Below, in pieces: positions 53,562-62,291 of a DNA stretch of 64,000 nt. Positions within the stretch are counted from its first letter, which is position 1. The number at the start of each line of letters is the position of its first letter. The notes beneath the pieces were generated by a model. That model made no database searches. It had not been told where the DNA came from and saw only the letters and a list, made by a program, of their open reading frames with translations. The stretch covers positions 62,001 to 126,000 of the forward strand of contig CABQJD010000003.1 in the NCBI GenBank assembly GCA_902464405.1, written 5' to 3'. Origin of the DNA: an uncultured Actinomycetaceae bacterium (GTDB lineage Bacteria > Actinomycetota > Actinomycetes > Actinomycetales > Actinomycetaceae). The position numbers were made by a program, and so were the translations under genes.

Positions 53562-54812
53562 TTATTTTATTCTAGATTTTATTCTAGTGAGCCATTGGGG
53601 GTTGATTGCCATATCGCGAATAATATTTCGCGGCATTCTCAATCGTTCTACATGATCAAGCCCTCTAATCGTAAAATACTCTTTCTTGGCTCCACTGGGA
53701 ATGCTATAACTTGCAAAAACCATCTCTTGGCGATCGTCTTTTACATCAAGCACAAAAACCTTATTATCAGTGAGGAAAAATTGCGATTGTCCGCGCGCAT
53801 ACGAAATATCGACAGTAAAAAGCTCACGAGTGATACCAGAACTGAGATTAACTGCGCGCACTTTCCCATCTCTCCATGAAACCCAATAATAGAGTGAATT
53901 ATCGCTGTTCATACTGCCTGCTTCTGCAGCAAGATCAATATCTTCAGAGTCAATAGCTAAAGGTTCACCATCTTCAGAAATAAGTGGAATATCTTTATAA
54001 GCGCTAGAAATGCTATCCCAAACCCGTAAAACAGGGGTAGTATTTTGCGAATTAGACGTTGATGTTTTGAATGCCAAAATATATATAACGCCGTTAATGC
54101 ATGGAGCTGAACCCATAAAATGGTGATATTCATATCCAGCACTACGATCGATTTGTGCTGCAATGCTGCTTTGAGTGCTTTCAGGCTTCGGATAAAGTTG
54201 CATTAAGACGTCTGAACTTAGCGGTGCAGATAAAAGCCTTTTAACCTCAGAATTAACTTCCCCGCTACTTGTAATTCCCAAAATTTTATCTTCGCAGTGC
54301 GCGAAAGATCTAAAAAAACCCGAAATATCCCAGTAATTTAGCTGATCGCCGTTACTGCTCACAATTGTGAAAATATCGCCATCTTCTGCTATTCCCGCAT
54401 TGTAGACAGCAATAGAACCTTTTTCATTCAAATCAGAAAATCGTTCTGCTTCATATTCTTCATGTACGCCACGCTCATGGGCTTTAATTCCCTCTTGTTC
54501 AAGTGCATATTCCGTTGTAGGACCGCCGAAAAATAAACCGTTCCTATTCCATACCAGCTTTCCATTATCCATATAGCCGACATTAACGATATCAGCGCTT
54601 CCATCAGCGCGAACAAGTAAAACATATCCCTCGTGAGCACCCCAAGCGATTCGATTCAATTGCGGACTTAGCCGCAGAGCTAATACGTATTCATCTAATA
54701 AACGCAGATCACGTGGGGAGATTTTCGCGATCGATTCACAAGCGCAGCCAGCAAATAAAATCACTAAAACGCTCCAAAACGCAATGAATCGTTTGTTGCT
54801 AAACATCTTCAC
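53562..54812 (-). CDS. Predicted lipoprotein of unknown function
   Basis: 416 aa. N-terminal lipoprotein signal with lipobox LFAGC (cysteine about 23). The mature part has repeated strands of the kind AWGAHEGYVLLVRADGSADIVNVG, IFTIVSSNGDQLNYWD, YWVSWRDGKVRAVNLSSG, which suggest a beta-propeller-like fold; this is an inference. No catalytic motif is recognised. It begins 6 nt after the stop of the cysteine-hydrolase gene, so the two are co-transcribed and may work together at the cell surface. Low similarity to known families is expected. Confidence 0.75.
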   Translation of the reverse strand: MKMFSNKRFIAFWSVLVILFAGCACESIAKISPRDLRLLDEYVLALRLSPQLNRIAWGAHEGYVLLVRADGSADIVNVGYMDNGKLVWNRNGLFFGGPTTEYALEQEGIKAHERGVHEEYEAERFSDLNEKGSIAVYNAGIAEDGDIFTIVSSNGDQLNYWDISGFFRSFAHCEDKILGITSSGEVNSEVKRLLSAPLSSDVLMQLYPKPESTQSSIAAQIDRSAGYEYHHFMGSAPCINGVIYILAFKTSTSNSQNTTPVLRVWDSISSAYKDIPLISEDGEPLAIDSEDIDLAAEAGSMNSDNSLYYWVSWRDGKVRAVNLSSGITRELFTVDISYARGQSQFFLTDNKVFVLDVKDDRQEMVFASYSIPSGAKKEYFTIRGLDHVERLRMPRNIIRDMAINPQWLTRIKSRIK

Positions 54813-54818
54813 AACTTT

Positions 54819-55577
54819 TCACAAAGTTCTGTACGTTACTGTCACTGACGAATCGCGGATATCGGCTGGGTAGACTCCAAAACCGCCATTGCTATCAAGA
54901 TCAACATTTGATGTTGCTTTATATGCACCCCACACCAGCTGAGAGCAATTATATCTGACAGCGGGAACGTACTTGTTATCGCTAAATAACGCATTGTATG
55001 GTTTATCGCGCATCTTAAGATAAGCATAGGTAGCTGCGGCATTACGTCGTTCTTGGCTTACAGTCACGTACTGAATCTGTGTTCCAGATGAAACTGTTAG
55101 AGATCTTGGATTGATGTGTCTGCTAGTTTTCCCGATTCCTGGGGCTTCAACAATCACATCCGTTGCAGAGTAAATTCCACTATGTCCGTGCTCTATGAAT
55201 AAAGTAGAAGCAGGAGAATAAAATATGTCTCCTCTTCGATCTGCATTTACTAATTTAACTTCTTTATTGCCACTACTACGGTATACGTTCGTATCAAGAT
55301 CTCCTGTATTTATAGCGTTGCTTGCGTTAGCGGCAGAAGACTGAGCTTCAAGCAGCTGCTTGCTTACAACCTCACTGATCGAAAGATTAAAAGTACTGGC
55401 AAGAAGCTTTGCTTGGGTAAGAATCTCAGTTTTAGTGGCTCCAGGATTCAGCTTCATAAGCTGCATGATGTTCGTATCGGTATCATCAGCAAACGCTGAG
55501 CCAGAAATACTCATGAGTGCCGCTAGGATTAGCGATAACTTCCCTAGTGGTTTTATTAGTACGCTCCTCGTTTTCAT
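54819..55577 (-). CDS. Secreted YiiX/YebB-like permuted NlpC/P60 cysteine hydrolase
   Basis: 252 aa from the ATG at 55577 (MKTRSVLIKP), preceded by GGGGAGGGGAGAAG. Signal peptide (about 1-31, ending SAFA). The N-terminal part (about 35-85) is helical. The C-terminal domain has the permuted papain-like signature: RGDIFYSPASTLFIEHGHSGIY (His near 122) and YNCSQLVWGAYKA (Cys near 217). Such enzymes act on amide or ester bonds in peptidoglycan or lipids; the actual substrate is unknown. Paired with the lipoprotein downstream. Confidence 0.8.
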   Translation of the reverse strand: MKTRSVLIKPLGKLSLILAALMSISGSAFADDTDTNIMQLMKLNPGATKTEILTQAKLLASTFNLSISEVVSKQLLEAQSSAANASNAINTGDLDTNVYRSSGNKEVKLVNADRRGDIFYSPASTLFIEHGHSGIYSATDVIVEAPGIGKTSRHINPRSLTVSSGTQIQYVTVSQERRNAAATYAYLKMRDKPYNALFSDNKYVPAVRYNCSQLVWGAYKATSNVDLDSNGGFGVYPADIRDSSVTVTYRTL

Positions 55578-55760
55578 TCTTCTCCCCTCCCCAAGCAAAT
55601 ATTTGGCATTGTGCGCATACCTGCCGATTCATTATTTCGAAACACGAATCAGAAACTGTTACCTACAGCATATATACTGCGTGTGGATCTTGAAAGGAAA
55701 TCGAAAGGAAATCTACAGTTAAAAGAAAAATCCAAGAAATACGCACACTAAAATAAAACA

Positions 55761-55798
55761 GGGTTGTGGGTGCGAGCAAAAAGCCGCACCCACAACCC
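55761..55798 (-). terminator. Rho-independent terminator of aspS
   Basis: Perfect 14-bp stem GGGTTGTGGGTGCG / CGCACCCACAACCC with a 10-nt loop, followed on the minus strand by TGTTTTATTTTA. It lies 42 nt after the aspS stop. Confidence 0.93.
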
Positions 55799-55840
55799 GT
55801 GTGACGTATCAGGAAAGTTTAACGAGCTATATTGATGTAC

Positions 55841-57616
55841 TTACTCTTTTTGTTTTGGCTTTGCGTCCACGCCTGCTTCTTTACGCTGCTGAGGCGTGAT
55901 TGGGGCAGGAGCGTCCGTCATAGGATCCCAACCGTTGCCAATCTTCGGGAAAGCAATCACATCGCGGATAGAAGGCGCTTTAGTAAGCAGGGCCAAAATA
56001 CGATCCCAGCCGAAAGCGATACCACCATGCGGAGGTGCGCCAAACTTAAAAGCATTGAGCAGGAAGCCAAACTTCTCTTGAGCTTCTTCCTCACTCAAAC
56101 CCATCACCTTGAATACACGCTCTTGCACATCGCGGCGGTGAATACGAATCGAACCTCCGCCAATCTCGTTGCCGTTGCAAACAATATCGTAAGCATATGC
56201 TAATGCGTTGCCTGGGTCGGTATCGAAATTCTCTAAGCACTCTGGCTTTGGTGAAGTGAATGCATGATGCACAGCAGTCCATGCTCCTGCGCCAAGAGCC
56301 ACATCTCCCTCAGCTTCTGCATCTTTTGCAGGCTTAAAGAGAGGTGCATCCACCACCCACACAAAACTCCACGCGTCCTCATCAATAAGACCTGTGCGTT
56401 TGCCAATTTCCAAACGTGCAGCGCCCAAAAGTTCACGTGATGCAGTAGGCTCTCCAGCAGCAAAGAAAATGCAGTCGCCATTTCCAGCGCCGGTGACGGC
56501 GAGTAGCCCTTCGCGCTCAGCGTCACTGATATTCTTAGCGACAGGACCTCCAATAGTGCCGTCTTCCGAAACCGTCACGTATGCTAAACCTTTAGCTCCA
56601 CGAGCTTTCGCCCATTCCTGCCACTTATCGAAAGTGCGGCGAGGTTGAGAAGCACCGCCAGGCATAACGACAGCTCCAACGTATGGAGCTTGGAATACGC
56701 GGAATGGAGTGTGCTCAAAATATGCTGTGAGATCAACAAGCTCTTGCCCAAAACGCAGATCTGGTTTATCTGAACCGTATTTTTCCATTGCATCTTTGAA
56801 CGTAATATGCGGAATCGGCGTAGGCAGATCGTAGCCAATTAACGCCCATACTTCTTTGAGCACATCTTCAGCTACTTTCATCACGTCTTCTTGCTCTACG
56901 AAGCTCATCTCTACGTCAAGCTGGGTAAATTCGGGCTGACGATCAGCGCGAAAATCTTCGTCACGATAGCAGCGGGCAATCTGGTAGTAGCGTTCCATGC
57001 CTGCTACCATGAGCAGCTGCTTAAAGAGCTGTGGGCTTTGCGGCAAGGCATACCACGAGCCTGGAGCCAAGCGGGCAGGCACAATAAAATCGCGTGCCCC
57101 CTCAGGAGTGGAACGAATCAACGTAGGAGTTTCAACTTCCACGAAATTATGCCCATCGAGCACGCGGCGAGCTGCCTGTGAAACCTTAGCACGCAAGCGA
57201 ATAGCTCGCTGCTCAAAGCTGCGGCGCAAATCGAGATAACGATACTTGAGGCGTGTTTCTTCGTTCACCTGCCCGCCGTCGTCAGCATGATCGCTCACCT
57301 GGAACGGGAGCGGAGCGCAGGAGTTGAGCACCTCGACATCGCTTGCTTCTACTTCAACATCACCTGTGGGAATGTTCGCGTTGGCATTGCCTTCTGGGCG
57401 TTCATTGACGATACCCGTCACTTTAATAACGAATTCGCTGCGCAGCTCGTGTGCTACTTCTTCTCGAATCGTCACCTGTGCAATTCCAGACGCATCGCGA
57501 AGATCAATAAAAGCAATACCGCCATGATCGCGCCTGCGATCTACCCAGCCAGTGAGCACAACTTCGCAACCAATATCTTCTTTTCGCAGAGAACCTGCCA
57601 TTCGAGTGCGCAGCAC
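55841..57616 (-). CDS. aspS: Aspartyl-tRNA synthetase
   Basis: 591 aa, GTG start with AGGAGG 5 nt upstream. Anticodon-binding OB domain (about 1-110, GWVDRRRDHGGIAFIDLRD), class II core with motif 2 CYRDEDFRADRQPEFTQLDVE, a bacterial GAD insertion (about 300-420), GGGSIRIHRRDVQE and motif 3 GIAFGWDRILALL. It charges tRNA-Asp; whether it also charges tRNA-Asn cannot be told. The leader carries two anticodon-arm-like hairpins (57647-57689), suggesting autoregulation by tRNA-Asp mimicry. It ends in a strong terminator, so it is a single-gene unit. Confidence 0.97.
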   Translation of the reverse strand: MLRTRMAGSLRKEDIGCEVVLTGWVDRRRDHGGIAFIDLRDASGIAQVTIREEVAHELRSEFVIKVTGIVNERPEGNANANIPTGDVEVEASDVEVLNSCAPLPFQVSDHADDGGQVNEETRLKYRYLDLRRSFEQRAIRLRAKVSQAARRVLDGHNFVEVETPTLIRSTPEGARDFIVPARLAPGSWYALPQSPQLFKQLLMVAGMERYYQIARCYRDEDFRADRQPEFTQLDVEMSFVEQEDVMKVAEDVLKEVWALIGYDLPTPIPHITFKDAMEKYGSDKPDLRFGQELVDLTAYFEHTPFRVFQAPYVGAVVMPGGASQPRRTFDKWQEWAKARGAKGLAYVTVSEDGTIGGPVAKNISDAEREGLLAVTGAGNGDCIFFAAGEPTASRELLGAARLEIGKRTGLIDEDAWSFVWVVDAPLFKPAKDAEAEGDVALGAGAWTAVHHAFTSPKPECLENFDTDPGNALAYAYDIVCNGNEIGGGSIRIHRRDVQERVFKVMGLSEEEAQEKFGFLLNAFKFGAPPHGGIAFGWDRILALLTKAPSIRDVIAFPKIGNGWDPMTDAPAPITPQQRKEAGVDAKPKQKE

Positions 57617-57646
57617 GCGAACCTCCTAGTGATTTGATCCAATTCA

Positions 57647-57689
57647 CCCGCGAGACGAGCGGGCTACAGCGCTTCGCGAGACGGGCGAA
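57647..57689 (-). promoter_or_regulatory. Tandem anticodon-arm-like hairpins in the aspS leader
   Basis: Two hairpins on the minus strand. The 5' one (57689-57673) has stem TTCGC/GCGAA and loop CCGTCTC; the 3' one (57663-57647) has stem CCCGC/GCGGG and loop TCGTCTC. Both have the 5-bp stem and 7-nt loop of a tRNA anticodon arm, GUC at positions 34-36 and C at 38. Stem bases differ between copies with pairing kept. The 3' hairpin ends 20 nt before the ribosome-binding site. Confidence 0.7.
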
Positions 57690-57702
57690 ACGCACGAGCG
57701 TC

Positions 57703-57732
57703 ATTTTACGCCCTATCCAATCTCATTGAAAA
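57703..57732 (-). promoter_or_regulatory. Candidate aspS promoter
   Basis: Minus strand: TTTTCA (57732-57727), 18 nt, TAAAAT (57708-57703). Transcription would start near 57696, just ahead of the first leader hairpin. Confidence 0.5.
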
Positions 57733-57893
57733 TGCTGCCAATCAAATCATATTTCAGCTTTTTCACTTCAAAAACTATAGCTTTATGAAAGTAGGTGCTA
57801 ATGTACGGCAGAGTCTGGTATCTCTAGTTTTATATCAGTTATTTTGTGTTGCAGCTGATAATTGAGCAGACTTGATGAATAGGATGCGCGATG

Positions 57894-57973
57894 CACAGAT
57901 ATGATTTCACTATGGCTAAAAATGCTACCTTAAGCTCCCAGCTTTCCCCTAGATAAGGCATCATATCTGTGTG
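57894..57973. repeat. 80-nt element with 12-bp terminal inverted repeats
   Basis: CACAGATATGAT (57894-57905) is the exact reverse complement of ATCATATCTGTG (57962-57973). The 56-nt interior has no frame. It could be a structured RNA or a short MITE-like remnant. Confidence 0.55.
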
Positions 57974-58169
57974 TAAAAAGTTCATTATCTCAGTATTTTA
58001 AAGCTTATTGCTATGTGCCACATGAAAAATCTTGTATTGATTGCAGGCTAATATCTGCCACAAATATTTTCTGCGCGAAGTAGTTATTTTTTCTTTAAAT
58101 GCATTGCGGAGCAGTTCTTGCAATAGTCTCTGATACATCAACATATACGCCATAATTATCAATTTTTGC

Positions 58170-58219
58170 CATATTGCTGGTTGTAACCCATCTTCATATT
58201 GCTAGCTATAACCCATCTA
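58170..58219 (+). repeat. Imperfect tandem repeat, two 25-nt units
   Basis: Units 58170-58194 and 58195-58219 both run CATATTGCT...TAACCCATCT and differ at four or so positions in the middle and at the end. Possibly paired regulator sites upstream of the MFS gene, or a slippage duplication. Confidence 0.6.
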
Positions 58220-58463
58220 ATAATCCGCAACTAGGCACTAGGAGTGAGGGAAAGAAACAAGAATACTGTAAATATACGAGTTCTTATTCGAATATATTGT
58301 GCGCCGAATCGACGCTTTTATCTCGTGTGGATGTGCCTTGGCTAACGCGAGTATAAGAGTTCGGAGGTAAGGAAAAACCGCGAATTATCAACTTATCTAG
58401 GAGTCGAAAACATCACATAAATAAACTTTGACTATCTATCTTTTTTCAAAGAGAGTAGTAGGC

Positions 58464-59849
58464 ATGTCGGAAATAACTCAACAAGATCCAAAACTCCTGC
58501 TCAGCGGGCGCCTTGCTGCATGGTTTAAAATTATATCGGTCGTTATGATTTCCCTTGTAGCATTTGAAGTAGTCGCAGTCTCAACGGCTATGCCATACGT
58601 GGTTGAAGATCTTAACGGTAAGCAATATTACGCTCTTGTTTCTGGCATTCCGCTCGCAATGCAGCTGCTCACCACAGCACTTGCAGGTCCTTGGTGCGAT
58701 GCCAAAGGTCCTAAACCTCCGCTTTATATCGGGCTTGGACTTTTTATCACAGGGCTTCTTATCGCAACCTTTTCGCCATCAATTCTTTTTCTTGTGCTCG
58801 GGCGCGGCATACAGGGGTTAGGCGGAGGCCTTACCATCGTTCCGCTTTACGTTATGGTCGGTGCGCACGTCAAAGCCAGCAAACAGCCTGCATTTTTTGC
58901 AGCATTTGCGCTGGCATGGGTACTTCCTTCTCTTATCGGTCCGCTCGTAGCAGGATTTTTTGTAGAGCATGTGCATTGGCGTCTCGTCTTTGGCATCTGC
59001 CCGATTTTTTATGCTGCGCTTCTGCCCTTGGCTGCATCAAAATTTAAGGATTTTCCTCAAATTCACGAGCCACGCCCATTCGTTATTTCTCGCGCGCTCC
59101 TTATCGCTTCGGCAATTTCAGGAGTATGCGTGGCAGCTTTGCAAATAATTTCTGGCACAAAGCCTGAAGATTTTACTCCGTGGCTTATCGTCACTGCCCT
59201 CATAATTTCGATTGTGCTCTTTACAGCTGCACGAACTCTCTTTCCTGAAGGAACTCTTGTAGCTCGCCGCGGAGTTCCTGCCACCATCGCTCTGCGCGGT
59301 TTACTCAACGGCACTACAGTGGCCACAGAAATCTATTTAGTTCTCCTTTTAAAGGAAATACACAATTGGGGAGCTACTCAAGCTGGATTCGTGATGACGG
59401 CAGGATCGCTGACGTGGGCGCTTGGCTCGTGGATTCAAGGAAAACTCTCAGCACCTCGTCACCGCGCTCTCTTGCCTATTATCGGACCGTCGATGCAGCT
59501 TATCGGCATGATCATCACTATTTTCGCACTATTGCCGCACACCTCTGGATGGATTGTGATGATTGGCTGGCTTCTTGCAGGGTTTGGCACTGGCATGATT
59601 TATCCTGCCACCACTGTGCATGCACTCAACCTCACTCCTGCTGAGCGTCACGGCGAAGTTTCTTCTGCGATCAGCGTGGCAGATACGCTCAGCGCTTCCG
59701 TGCTGATGGCGTATCTGGGGATTATCTATGCTCTTGCATATGGGTTGGGTGCTGGCGCGTTTGCGCTTGTTGTTGGCTTCTCTGCAGCACTCGTCTTGCT
59801 TGCATTATGGGTAGCAACTCGGATTACTACTGGTACTCGCGCATTCTAG
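58464..59849 (+). CDS. MFS transporter (multidrug-type)
   Basis: 461 aa from the ATG at 58464 (MSEITQQDP); an in-frame TTG at 58428 is less likely. About 12-14 hydrophobic helices. Motif A-like GPWCDAKGPKPPLY between helices 2 and 3, and FLVLGRGIQGLGGGLTIVPLYVM in helix 4 with motif C-like Gly content after it (ALAWVLPSLIGPLVAGFF). This pattern fits drug:H+ antiporters of the EmrB/QacA or DHA group. The substrate is unknown. It lies alone between aspS and hisS, facing hisS, with a shared terminator. The long upstream region suggests complex control. Confidence 0.85.
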   Translation: MSEITQQDPKLLLSGRLAAWFKIISVVMISLVAFEVVAVSTAMPYVVEDLNGKQYYALVSGIPLAMQLLTTALAGPWCDAKGPKPPLYIGLGLFITGLLIATFSPSILFLVLGRGIQGLGGGLTIVPLYVMVGAHVKASKQPAFFAAFALAWVLPSLIGPLVAGFFVEHVHWRLVFGICPIFYAALLPLAASKFKDFPQIHEPRPFVISRALLIASAISGVCVAALQIISGTKPEDFTPWLIVTALIISIVLFTAARTLFPEGTLVARRGVPATIALRGLLNGTTVATEIYLVLLLKEIHNWGATQAGFVMTAGSLTWALGSWIQGKLSAPRHRALLPIIGPSMQLIGMIITIFALLPHTSGWIVMIGWLLAGFGTGMIYPATTVHALNLTPAERHGEVSSAISVADTLSASVLMAYLGIIYALAYGLGAGAFALVVGFSAALVLLALWVATRITTGTRAF

Positions 59850-59961
59850 AGCGATCGATTTCTTCCAGAGAGAAGCTCCCTCGAAGTACAACCCTTTATT
59901 CTTAACTTTGTGAGCTGCTGATATACACATACGAACGTATATGTACGTTTTGAGTTGCAGC

Positions 59962-59994
59962 GTTACGGCTATGTGCTGCGCGTGTAGCCGTAAC
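59962..59994. terminator. Terminator between MFS and hisS
   Basis: Perfect 10-bp stem GTTACGGCTA / TAGCCGTAAC with a 13-nt loop, followed on the plus strand by TTTCT. It lies between convergent genes and may serve both. Confidence 0.7.
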
Positions 59995-60018
59995 TTTCTA
60001 AACATCAGAAAGTAAACA

Positions 60019-61350
60019 TCAGGAAGCTATAAGCACTGGGCGCATATCATCGTGCGGCGGGCACCAGCTCGACGGATCAGCGCACATTTGCTCTCCAGAC
60101 CGAATATCTTTTACCTGCTCGCCCTCGTCGGTTGTAAACCAGACGAAAGGAATGCCGCGCTTATCTGCGTATTTAATCTGCTTACCAAATTTTGTGCTGC
60201 TCGGGCTTACTTCAGTTGAAATCCCGCGAGAGCGAAGCATATATGCAGTTTTTTCTGCGTGACGACGCTCTGCTTCACTATTGACAGCAATCAGAACGGC
60301 GGTAGGCACCTTGCGGCTCGGCGTCACCAAATCAGAACCAATCACTCGTGCAAGAATACGGCTCACGCCGATAGAAAGCCCTACTCCAGGATAAGAACGT
60401 TTGCCGTCACTGACGAGCGAATCGTAGCGCCCACCAGAGCAAACTGATCCCAGATCTTCATGCCCAAGCAGCGTGCTCTCATACACTGAGCCAGTATAAT
60501 AATCTAAGCCTCGCGCAATTTTGAGATCTGCAATAAGCGAGCTAGGCATAAGCTCATTGGCTCCCTCAACCAAGCGTACAAGCTCCTCTAAACCTTCATC
60601 GAGCAGCTCATTTTGGTAACCAAGCTGCATGATTCGATCAGCAAAACTCGCATCCGAAGCAGTAATATCTGCAAGGCTCAAAGCGAGGCGAGCCTGATCC
60701 TCGGTCGCTCCCACTTTTTCCTTCAAAAGCTCTACTACAACGCTTGCCCCTACCTTATCGAGCTTATCGAGGATACGTAGCGTCTCTTCCACGTCTGCAA
60801 TGCCAATTGCTTCGTAGAAACCTTGAGCAACTTTTCGATTCGATGCACGAATAAGCACTGGCGGAATAGGGAGTTTGCGCAATGCGTCAACCATAACGAG
60901 CGGAAGTTCGATTTCGTGATGGAAAGCAAGCTGATCTGCACCCACTACATCTACATCAGCTTGTATAAATTCACGGAAACGCCCATCTTGTGGGCGCTCA
61001 CCTCGCCAGACTTTCTGAATTTGATATCTGCGGAACGGAAAATCGAGATGCCCTGCGTGTTCGAGCACGTAACGTGCAAGAGGAACTGTGAGATCAAAAT
61101 GAAGCCCAAGCTCGGCTTCCTTCTTTGCTCGATCATCTTTCAGCCCCTGCAGACGGGAAAGTAGATAAATTTCTTTTGACGTCTCTCCCTTAGAGAGCAG
61201 CTGATGCACTGGTTCAACTGCGCGCGTTTCAATTCCAGAAAAACCGTGCAGTTCGAAAGTCGAACGCAAAGTATCGAGAACTTCCTGCTCAACGATACGC
61301 CCACTCGGCAGCCATTCAGGGAAACCAGAAAGAGATGCAATTTTAGCCAT
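60019..61350 (-). CDS. hisS: Histidyl-tRNA synthetase
   Basis: 443 aa. Class II core with motif 1 region GFSGIETRAVEPV, motif 2 YQIQKVWRGERPQDGRFREF, the histidine signatures RGLDYYTGSVYE and GGRYDSLV, motif 3 GVGLSIGVSRIL, and the C-terminal anticodon-binding domain (about 345-430). It charges tRNA-His. It follows the MBL-hydrolase gene by 64 nt on the same strand, as in mycobacteria (Rv2581c-hisS). Confidence 0.96.
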   Translation of the reverse strand: MAKIASLSGFPEWLPSGRIVEQEVLDTLRSTFELHGFSGIETRAVEPVHQLLSKGETSKEIYLLSRLQGLKDDRAKKEAELGLHFDLTVPLARYVLEHAGHLDFPFRRYQIQKVWRGERPQDGRFREFIQADVDVVGADQLAFHHEIELPLVMVDALRKLPIPPVLIRASNRKVAQGFYEAIGIADVEETLRILDKLDKVGASVVVELLKEKVGATEDQARLALSLADITASDASFADRIMQLGYQNELLDEGLEELVRLVEGANELMPSSLIADLKIARGLDYYTGSVYESTLLGHEDLGSVCSGGRYDSLVSDGKRSYPGVGLSIGVSRILARVIGSDLVTPSRKVPTAVLIAVNSEAERRHAEKTAYMLRSRGISTEVSPSSTKFGKQIKYADKRGIPFVWFTTDEGEQVKDIRSGEQMCADPSSWCPPHDDMRPVLIAS

Positions 61351-61414
61351 GCGCCTATTGTCGCATTATGCACGGAGAATCTCTAACTCGCTGCCTATCA
61401 TTGCGAAACGCAGA

Positions 61415-62173
61415 CTAACTCATCGCTGCGTGAAGGAAAGAATTGTGACGTGTTTCGTGAAACATCGTCGTATGCGTTCCATGGCCAGGAAGAATATAAA
61501 CATCAGGTTTGATTGCGTTGACGAGGAAACGCAGTGACGCTTCCATCTCTCGCTGATCGCCTCCAGGTAAGTCGGTGCGTCCCACGCTGCCAGCAAAGAT
61601 GACGTCTCCTGCGAGCATATATGTGCGCACACTAGAGCTGCAGAGCGTATCGCTGAAGGCTTCGCTCACACAGCCTTCAAAAAGAAATACTGATGACCCC
61701 TCTGTATGGCCTGGAGCTGCCACTGCTCGCAGAGCCAAACCGTCAATAAGCTGAATGCTTGATGAATAAATAGCACTAGGAAGAGGGCGAAGATTTTCTG
61801 GTTTTATCCATTCACTTGATGCTCCCATCCTGCGAAATCCCAGATCAATTCCTCTAATGCCGAGATTATCAAGCGGATTTTCCAGACGATACAGATCGGG
61901 CTGAGGCACATAGACGGGCGCATTACCAGCTACTGCTGCTACGTCCCACACGTGATCGGCGTGCCCGTGAGTGAGCAACACTGCCCCAATATCGGCGTGC
62001 AACCGTTTAAGTTCATTGTGAATCCATGCGGCAGACCCAGCCCCTGGATCCACCACAAGAGCCTTGCGATTCTTCTTCTCATCTGCGCAAATACTTCCAG
62101 TTGAATCGTCGTCTGGAAGAATGAGGTATGTATTAGCTTGAAAAAAGGTTTGATCACAACGAGAAATAATCAT
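61415..62173 (-). CDS. Metallo-beta-lactamase-fold hydrolase (glyoxalase II-like)
   Basis: 252 aa. Zinc motif THGHADH (about 88-94), downstream ligands in APGHTEGS, GDVIFAGSVGRTDLPGGD and ILPGHGTHT. This matches the glyoxalase II-like family found just upstream of hisS in actinobacteria. The substrate is probably a thioester or other small ester; true glutathione use is unlikely in this phylum. It is divergent from the DUF349 gene, with 118 nt between. Confidence 0.9.
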   Translation of the reverse strand: MIISRCDQTFFQANTYLILPDDDSTGSICADEKKNRKALVVDPGAGSAAWIHNELKRLHADIGAVLLTHGHADHVWDVAAVAGNAPVYVPQPDLYRLENPLDNLGIRGIDLGFRRMGASSEWIKPENLRPLPSAIYSSSIQLIDGLALRAVAAPGHTEGSSVFLFEGCVSEAFSDTLCSSSVRTYMLAGDVIFAGSVGRTDLPGGDQREMEASLRFLVNAIKPDVYILPGHGTHTTMFHETRHNSFLHAAMS

Positions 62174-62291
62174 GCTTCCACGCTACCTGAGATAAAGCCA
62201 GCGTGCTTAAAACACGCAAAAGCGAGTACACTAGCACTATCCATTCGAGAACGGTGAGGAAAACCTACCCCGTCTATAAGGAGTAAATAAA

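Larger units (their letters stand above)
57733..58463. other. Large intergenic region between aspS and the MFS gene
   Basis: No gene supported in about 730 nt. It holds a 12-bp inverted repeat bounding an 80-nt segment (57894-57973), two 25-nt tandem units (58170-58219) and the palindrome TATTCGAATA (58285-58294), a possible operator for the MFS gene. The small frames here look like chance. Confidence 0.6.

Noticed and set aside
57617..57696. T-box riboswitch in front of aspS
   Set aside because: No T-box sequence, no specifier loop or antiterminator pair; the two short arms fit anticodon mimicry better.
58174..58356. 60-aa frame in the aspS/MFS intergenic region
   Set aside because: It overlaps the tandem repeats, has no ribosome-binding site and no family-like features.
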